This document shows, piece after piece, positions 31,901 to 40,900 of a DNA stretch of 64,000 nt. The number at the start of each line of letters is the position of its first letter. Position 1 is the stretch's first letter. Location: positions 169,589 through 233,588 of the forward strand of contig MU657220.1 of NCBI GenBank assembly GCA_026770575.1, written 5' to 3'. A program made the position numbers and the translations under genes. The notes under the pieces are model-generated. The model was not told where the DNA came from. It ran no database searches and was given only the letters and a program-made list of their open reading frames with translations. This DNA is from Pelagophyceae sp. CCMP2097. Lineage: Eukaryota; Sar; Pelagophyceae.

Positions 31901-34900
31901 CTCGCAAGGGCCTCGACAGCCTCTCGAGAAGGCAACTTTAGACGACGCCGTCTCGGCGGCGCCTCGAGAGAGCCCCTCGAGAGGCCCCCTGTGTGTGTGT
32001 TTATTTGCCCTCGAATTGGCCCCTCGAGGCTGCGCTTCCAGACAGGGGCGTTCAGACGGCCCCTCTTCGACCTTTGAGACGGACCCTTGAGACGGCATCT
32101 CGAGAAGGCGCCTCGAGACGGCGCCTCAAGACGGCGCCTCGAGAAAGCCCCTCGAGAAGGCCCCTCGAAAAGGGCCCTTGCGAGGTTCCTCGTACCGGCC
32201 CGTTTATGGTGCCTCTCCGTAGACTCTGAGACGGTCCCGAGGACGGCGGCCCTGGTATGGGGCCGTCGACGGGACCGTCGACGGGGCACCTCGCACGGTC
32301 CTCGACGGTTCCTTTCGACGCTACCTCTCGGGTCCTTGAAAAGCTCTACTGACAAGCCCCTACAACGCCTCTTTGGCGGTCACTTGCCCGTTCTCTGCGC
32401 GGTTGCTTGCAAGGCCTCTTTCAAGGATCCTTGACGAGCCGGACGGGCCCCTGCAGAGGCCTCTTTAGCGGTCACTTACAAGGCTTCTGCGCGGTCGCTT
32501 GCGAGGCCTCTTGGACGGCCCCTTGAAGAGCTCCAGGCAGGCCCCATGCAGCGGCTCTTTTGCGGCCACTTACTAGACGTTTGCACGCTCGCTTGCACGA
32601 CCTCTTTTGAGGGCCCGCCCGAGCGACCGTCCGAGGGCACGGGGTCCCCGTGTGGCGGCGCACCGCAGGCCCACTTAGGTTCCAGGCGCACTTGATGCCC
32701 CTGCTGCAGAGGCTCTTCGAGCGCTGTACGCAGAATGTTCAGAAACGGTCGACGGAGTGGACCCCGTTGGATTTGTCGAATGCGTGCTGGGGCGCCTCGC
32801 GCATCGGTCGAGCGAAAGCGCCGATTCTTTTCGAGTTTCAAGCGAATATCATGATGAACGCCATCGCCCGAATCTCGCTCCAAAAGTTCGAGCCCAACGA
32901 CTCTTTCAAGCTCGGCGGCGCGCCGGCGGAGATTGCCGAGGGAGGCGCGACGGCGCTCATCTCCATGGACATGCCCAAAAAGGTCATGCCATGAAATGGC
33001 ATATCAAAATGTCCCAGAGGACCTTTTAGGTCGAACTCTTCGACGCTCAAATGCTCACAAGAGCCGCCTGGGCCTACGCCACCGCAGGTCTGTCCGTCCT
33101 TCGAAAACGCCTCAACGCAGCCAGGAGGAACCTCCAAGAGGAAACCACTCGAGGAAAGGACTCTACAAGCTGCAATAGGCATCGCCTCCCCCGTCTTCGT
33201 CGAACACGTCGGCTGGGAGGTCATAAAAAGGGCAGACGAGTTCACCGGACCCCAGCTGGCCGACGTTGCGTGGGCGTTTTCACAGACGTTTGCCAACCGC
33301 CGCGTCCGTGGAACGTTGGAAAACCCGAACGTTGGAAACCCAAAGGTCACAAAAACCTCTAGCACTACGATTCCGAGCTCTTCGACGTCATCGCCCTCGA
33401 GGCGACGCGCAAGGCGAATCAGTGCGGCGCGGGCGACCTCGGTAATTTAGCTTGGGCGTTCGCGGCCGCCGGGCACCCCGCGCCGGCGCTGTTCGACGCG
33501 GCGGGGAACCCGCGTCGAGGGCGGCACACCCGGTGCAGACGTGCGGATCCGAGGCGGCGCCGGGGCTCGTCGGACCGGAGTCGTGCTTTCAGCTTTTCGA
33601 TGCATTTCGTCGCTGACCACACGCAAGCCGTGCATTTCGTTGCTGACCAGACGCAGCGGCGTTAGGTGGCCCGCCAAGCCGTCGAGAAGATCGCCGACTT
33701 TGACCCCACCCAGCTCGCCACGCTCGTCTGCCGCCGCGTCAAAGGCAAACGCGCATCGACCAGAGCCGCGGGAAGCACAATGCTGCGCAGCTTTGTGCAT
33801 CGGGGGGGAGACGGAGCCGCCTTGCTGGCTCGTCGGCTCCGGCTCAAAGGTCCGTGGGGCCCCATCCGGGCGACGGAATCGCAGCGGTCTGTGGAGTGCA
33901 AGAGACGGCCAGACGGGGGCCGGAGACGGTCCGACGGGGGCCGTCGACTGTCCCGAGACGGCCCATCGACGGCCCCTCGACGGCCCCTCGCGTCCTGTGC
34001 GGCACCTGGACGGTCCGATGCGATTTCTCGATGTCCGAGACAGCGTCGACGGTCCCATACACAGACCGTCCTACAGGGACGCTCTACGGTCCTACAGGGA
34101 CGCTCTACGGTCCGTCGACGGACTTGAGACGGGCACTTCGTCGGTCCCATGCAACCCCTACGGTCCGACAGGCGCCGAAGACGGTCCGATGCGGCTCCTC
34201 GACGGCCTCATGCACAGTCAGTCTGTATGGACGCTCTACGGTCCAGTATAGACCTCTACGGTCCTGAACAGATCCGAGGCGGACCCAGGCCTCTACGGCC
34301 TGGTGGGGACCTCGACGGTCTTCTCTGGTCCCTCGACGGTCCGATGCGGCCCTTGGACGGTCCCATACAGAGACCGTCCTCCATGGATCCTCTACGGTCC
34401 TATGAGGCGGTCCTTGACGAACCCGTGACAGCCCCAGGCGCCCCTCTTGGTCTCTTGGTGGGTTGACGGTCCGTCTTTCAATGGTCTATATGCGGCCCTT
34501 CGACGGTCCCATACAGGGACAGCCCTATAAGGACCCTCTACGGTCCTCTGCGGACCTCTACGGTCGTTGACGGACCCGAGACGGACCCATGCGCCCGCCT
34601 ACGGTCCTTGACGGACCCACGGTCTTACGGGGGGTCCGATGCGGCCTCTCGATGTTCCTCCATGGCCCCTTGACGGCCCCATTCAGGGACGGCCCTACAG
34701 GGGCCCTTGTACAGTCCGACGAGGACCTCTTCAGTCCTGAACAGATCTGAGACGGCCCCAGGTGCCACCTGCGGCCTTGACGGATGGGGCCCATCGAAGG
34801 TCCGAGGCGGGCCCTCGATAGTCGCATGCACAGAGAGCCTACAGGGACCCTCTACGGCGGTCCCCATGGTCCAACGGGGGCTTCGAAGGTCCGACGCGGC

Positions 34901-37900
34901 CCCTCGACGATCCCTAGACGGCCCCCGGACGGTCGCATGCGGCACCTCGACGGTCCTATGCGCCCCCCCTCCGACAGTCTTATACACCCCTTTTGTCGGA
35001 CGGGGGCCTCGGCAGCCCTCGACAATCCGATGCGGTCCCCGAACGGCCCTCTCCGGCCCCTCGACGGCTCGATGCGGCCCGATGCGGCCCATCGACGGCC
35101 CGATGCGGCCCCTCGACGGTCTGATGCACAGAGAGCCCTACAGGGACTCTTTACGGTCCTCTACGGTCCTCTACGGACCTGGGCAGTGGCCGAGACGGAC
35201 CCTTCCTCGGTCCCACGCGCCACCCACGGTCCGACGGGGGGCTCGGCAGTCTGTGCAACCCCCTCGACGGTTTCATATTTCTAGAGGGACCCTCTACAGA
35301 CATCTACGGTCCTTGACGGACCGGAGACGGACCCGCGCCACCCATGGTCCGAGGGGGAACTCGACGGTCCTCTCCGGCTCCTCGACGGTCCTCTCCGGCC
35401 CTTCGACGGTCATATGTACGGACGGCCCTACAGGGACCCTCTACGGTCCTCATTGGACCGGAGACGGACCCTCCGTCGGTCCCAGGCGGCCCCGACGGTC
35501 TGGTGGGGGCCTCAACGGTCCTGTGCAGCTCCTGAGCGGTCCGAAGCGGCCCCTCGACGGTCCGAAGCGGCCCGTTGACGGTCCCATGCATGGGCAGCCC
35601 TACAGGGACCCTCTTAGGTCTTCTGCGGAGCTCTACGGTCGTTGACGGACCCGAGACGGACCCGAGACGAATCCACACGGTCTGGTTGGAGCCTCGACGG
35701 TCCTCTCCAACCCCTCGACGGTCCGACGCGCCAGGACCTTAAACGGGTTCGGGGTTGCCCTTCAACCCGCGGGTCGGGTTTGCCGGGTTTGCGCGTTTTG
35801 GCCGACCCGTCGACCCGCGGGTCTAGCCGTGGTCCGAACCCGAACCCGCCCCGAGAAGACGGGTTTGGTCGCTCGGCGAACCCGCGACCCGAGGGTTCGG
35901 CACAAATTGAAAACCCGAAAACATCGTCCCTGCTCGCCACCAAGTGTTCGACAGTACGGGCCCCTGCAACGCCTCTTTAGCGGCCACTTGCCCGGTCTCT
36001 GCACGGTCACTTACAAGGCCTCTTGGGCGGCCTCTTTTAAGGGCCCTTGATGAGCCCTCCGGACGGGCACCTGCAAAAGCCTCTTTTGTGGCCACTTGCA
36101 CGGCCCCTGTGCGGTCGCTTGCAAGGACTCTAAGGGCCCTAGCAAGTCCTCACGCAGGGTTCCTTGCAAGAGACTGGGCCGCCGCGGCGACTCCGAGCGA
36201 CCGTCCGAGCGACCGTCTGAGCGACCGTCCGGGCGACCGTCCGAGCGACCGTCCGAGGATCCGTCCAGGGGACGTCGCAGAGGGGCCGCAGTCGAGGGGC
36301 CGACAGCCGAGTGACCGTCCAAGGGACCGTCGAGGGGCCACCAATCAAAGCGATTGTCACAGAAGGCCCATCGAGGGACCGTCAAAGGAACTGTCCAAAG
36401 GAATTGTCAAAAGGACCGCCCAAGCGACCATCCGAGAGACCGTCAGAGCCTTTTGAGGGGCCGTCTCAAGGCGCCGTTTCGAATGGCCGTCGAAAAAAAC
36501 GTCTCGTGGGTCCGTTTCGAGGGGCCGTCTCAAGACGCCGTCTCGAGAAGCCGTCTCGAAGGGCCTTTTCGAATGGCCGTCTCCAGGGACCGTCTCGAGG
36601 GACCGGAGAGAGGAGACTTCTCGAGGCGCCATTTCGAGAGCCCTTCTCGAGGAGCCGTTTCGAAGGGCCGTCTTAAAGCGCCGTTTCGAATGGCCGTCTC
36701 CAGGGGCCGTCTCAAGGCGCCGTTTCGAGTGGCAGTCTCGAGGCACCGTCTCCAGGGGCCGTCCCAAGGCGCCTTTTCGAGTGGCCGTCTCAAAGGGCCG
36801 TCTCGAGAGGTCGTCTCCAGGGACCGTCTTGAAGGGGCCGTCTCGAGGGGCCGTCTCGGGGAGTCGGAGGTAGGAGCAGCAACGGGTTCGGGTTTGCCCC
36901 CAACCCGCGGGTCGGGTTTGCCGGGTTTGCGCGATTTAGCCGACCCGTCTTTGAGCCGTTTTGGCCGTGGCCCGAACCCGAAGCCGACCCTTCGAAGACG
37001 GGTTTGGTCGCTCGACAAACCCGCGAGGTCCCCGAGGGTGCGGCACAAATTGAAAGCCCGACCAGAATACACCGTCCATTCACCTGCGACGCACAACGCC
37101 GACGGCGCACAACGCCGACGACGCAACTTAGGCCCGCACTTTCTCCAACGCCGGCGCGACAACGCCGCCCTGCCGGGCTCTCTTCGAGGCGATTGCGAGG
37201 GAGACGGTGAAGAATATAGAGAAGTTTAGCCCTCGTTTAATGGCAATGTCCGGGCAAGCCTTGGCCGATGCAAATCAACCCGCCCCAGCCCTCTTCAAAT
37301 GCCTCGCCCAAGAGTCCCGGACGCGCCTTTCCGATTTCACGATTCCGGATTTAGCCAATTTGGCGAGGGCCTTTGCCACTGCAAACGTCAAAGCGCCGGC
37401 CCTCTTTGAGATGATGGCGCAGCAAGGTACGTCAAAGATTACCGCCTTCGAGGCCCAATCCTTGGCGGACATGTCCTGGGCCTTCGCCACGCTGGACTGC
37501 CTCGACGGGCCTCTCTTCATCTGTATCGCCCTCGAAGCCGAAGAAAAGGTCGGATCCTTTACGGCCCAGAACCTGTCCAACACCGTCTGGGCATTTGCCA
37601 CCGTGGGATTGGAAGCGCCGGATCTGTTCAAGGCCGTGGCGGCGGAGTGCCTCACGTTGGAGGTTTTAGAGTCGTTTGATGCGAAAGCTCTCTCTTTGAC
37701 CGCGTGGGCCTTCGCCACGGCGAGGATAGAAGCGCCTTTACTCTTTGAAGCCGTTGCCACGCAGGCTTTAAAGCAACTCCAAAACTTTACGCCCGAGGCG
37801 CTGTCGCACACGGCTTGGGCCTTTTCTACAATGCAAGTCAAGGCGCCCGAATTATTTAAAGCCGTCGAGATGGAGTCCGTTCGGAAGATTTCAACGTTCC

Positions 37901-40900
37901 ATTCGCAGCACGTGACGAACATTGCCTGGGCCTTTGCAAAGGCCGACTTTCAAGCGCCGTCGTTGTTTGAGGCGGTGGAAAGGCGCGCTGTTGGCACTTT
38001 GAAGTACTTTCCGCCGGCGCACTTGGCCACCTTGATCAAAGCCTTCTCCACCGCGCGCTTCAAAGCCCCGGACCTCTTCCGCGCCGTCTCGAAGGAGACG
38101 GTGGGGAAGGTGGCGCTGTTTCATCCGACGGCGTTGTCGGGTTTGGCGTGGGCGTACGCAGACGCTGGACTGGCGGAAGATGGGCTCTTCAAGGCCATTT
38201 CAAGAGAAGCAGTCAAGAAGATGGCCATGTTCGAAGCATCCGACTTGTGCGAGCTCGCCTGGGCCTGTGCTCTCGCTCAGTGGCGCGACTTGGAGCTGAT
38301 CAGGGCCCTGGAGAAAGCGCTGTTGGACGGCGGCATCTCAGACTGCGCACCCGCACGATTGCAGACGTTGGTGCACGCTTTTGCCACGCTGCAATTCGAT
38401 TCCCCGGCGCTCTTCCGCGACTTGGGCGGCGCGGCTGTTGCGGCGATGGACGACTTTGACTCTAAGACAAGAGCTTGAAATCGGCGTCTTTTTCGGTTTG
38501 GAAACCCCGCAAGCGGCTTGCCGAGCGCCCTTGTCATTCACATGTGCGCAGCCTCGGCGAACGCGCGGACTGCCCTTTGACTGCCCTTTGACTGCCCAAG
38601 ACGCCCCTCGTGCGGTCCACGCAACGGGCCATTCGAGGCGGCCTTGCGGGACGGTCCCTCGAACGGTCCCTCGAGCCGGCCCTCTCGGCGGTCCCCCGAG
38701 ACGGTCTTGCCAGTCGGCCCCTCGAGACGGTCTTGCCAGTCGGTCCCTCGAGACGGTTTTCCGAGACGGTCTTCCGAGACGGTCTCCCGAGACGGTCTCC
38801 CGAGACGGTCTCCCGAGACGGGTCTCCCTTGAAGGTCTTCCGAGACGATGTTCCGAGACGGTCCCTCGTACGGTGCTTCAAGGCTGTCCTCTCGACGGCC
38901 TCTCGACACGGGCGCTCTACAAGGTCCCTCGAACTGTCCATGGAACGGTCCCTCGAGACAAACCTCTCATGGCGACCCCTCGAGACTGGCACTATGTCCC
39001 TCTCAGGACCCTCGTACGATCATCACACAACTCTCGACGGCCCCGCGAGACGGTCTTTCGAGACGGTTCCTCGTACGGCCCCTCGGCGCTCCCTCTAGAG
39101 ACGGTCTTGCCAGATGGTCCCTCGAGACGATTCTATGAGGCACTCTTTCGAGAGGGTCATTTGAGACGGTCTTCCGAGACGGGTTTCCGAGACGGTCTTC
39201 CGAGACGGCCCCGCGTACGGTCCATCAAACGACCCCTCGAGACGGTCTTGCCAGACGGACCTTCGAGACGATTCCTTGAGACAGGTTTCCGAGACAGTCT
39301 TTTTAGACGGTCTCCCTAGACGGTCCATCACAGCTCTCGACGGCCCCTCGAGACGGTCTTTGTAGACTGTCCCTCGTACGGCCCCGCATACCGTCCCTCG
39401 GCGCCCCCCCTCGAGGCCGTCTTGCCAGACGGAACCTCGAGACGATTCCTTGAGACGGGTTTCCGAGATGGTCTTCCTAGAAGGTCTTCCCTAAGCGGCT
39501 TTCCTAGACGCTCCCTCGTACGGTCCATCCAACGACCCCTCGAGACGGCCTTTCGAAACGGTCCCTCGAAGTTCCCTCGTACGGTCTCTCGAAGGGTCCA
39601 TCGTACGGCCCCTTTGAGTCTGTCTTTCTGGACGGCTGCTCGTACGATCCACGGAACGGTCCCTCGGGGTGACCTTCCTTGACTGTCCCGAGGGACGGCC
39701 CCTCGACGGTCCTTTGAGGCGACCCTCTCGCCGGCCCCTCGATACGGTCCTGCCAGACGGTCCCTCGAGACGGTTCCTCGAGACGGTTCCTCGAGACGGT
39801 TCCTCGAGACGGTCTTCCTTGACGGTCCCTCGTACACTCCCTCAAACGGTTCCACTCGGCGGCCCCTCGAGGCGGTCTCCTAGACTGTCCCTCGTACGGC
39901 CCCTCTGCCGGCCCACGAAACGGCCCCTCGAGACGCCTTTCCGAGACGGCGGCACGGCTTTCTTACAGCGGGCGACGGTAGCGACGGTAGCGACGGTAGC
40001 GACGGTAGCGTAGAGATGATTTTCGGAGCGCGGTATCGTAGAGGTCCTGCTCGGAAAACGGCATCGAAGAGGACCTGGGTGCCAGCCAGCCGGTCGAGGC
40101 CGTTCACAGCGACCCTGTCACGGCGACCCTGTCACGGCGACCATGTCACGGGGACCCTGTCACGGGGATCTTGTCAAAGCGACCTTGTCATGGGATCCTG
40201 TTCACAGGGACCTTGTCATAGGGACCTTTGTCACACCTTGTCGTGGATGCCGTCTCATAGGTACCTTGTCACGGGGACCTTGTCACGGGGAACTTGTCAC
40301 AGGATCCTTGCCACGGGACCTTGTCACAGGGAACTTGTCACAGGGACCTTGTCACAGGGACCTTTGCCACCGGGACCTTGCCACATGCACCTTGCCACGG
40401 GTCCTGGCCACAGGAACCTTGTCACAGCGACCTTCGCGGGAACCCTGTCACAGGGACGTTACCGCAGGGACGTTGTAACGGGCCGTTGTCACAGCGACGT
40501 TGCCATAGGGACCTCGTCGCCGCGACCTTGTCGCGGGGACCTCGCACGGAGTCCTGAACAGGGAGTCCTGAACAGGGGAACCTTGTCATAGGGATTTTGT
40601 CACGGGGATTTTGTCATAGGGACGTTCTTTTGCCACGAGGACGTTGCCAGGGGCGTTTCCGGCGAGGGATCAGCGCCCTTACAAGGTCCAGGCTCGTCAA
40701 ACGGGCCTTGACAAGTCCCTCGCAAAGCCCCTCGTACGGGGGGCACTTTGACGGCCCCTCTCCGCGGCCTCTTACGGCCCTCTCCGCGGCCTCTTACGGG
40801 ATGCGCTCCCCTCGAACGGGCCCTTGAAAGGCCTCTGGGTTTCCTGCAAGGCCCTCGGTTCTTCGCACGGGGCCTCTTGCACTGAAAAGGCCTCTGAGCG

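Noticed and set aside
38476..38478. TGA as the true end of the RRM-WAFA gene
   Set aside because: The next exons (41310 onward) continue the same repeat register and lead to the RAP domain but have no start of their own; a shorter isoform remains possible.
40090..40680. Regularly spaced GGGACCTTGTCAC units looked like a CRISPR array
   Set aside because: Spacing is only 14-17 nt, units are degenerate, there are no unique spacers of constant length, and the sequence lies in an intron of a eukaryotic gene.
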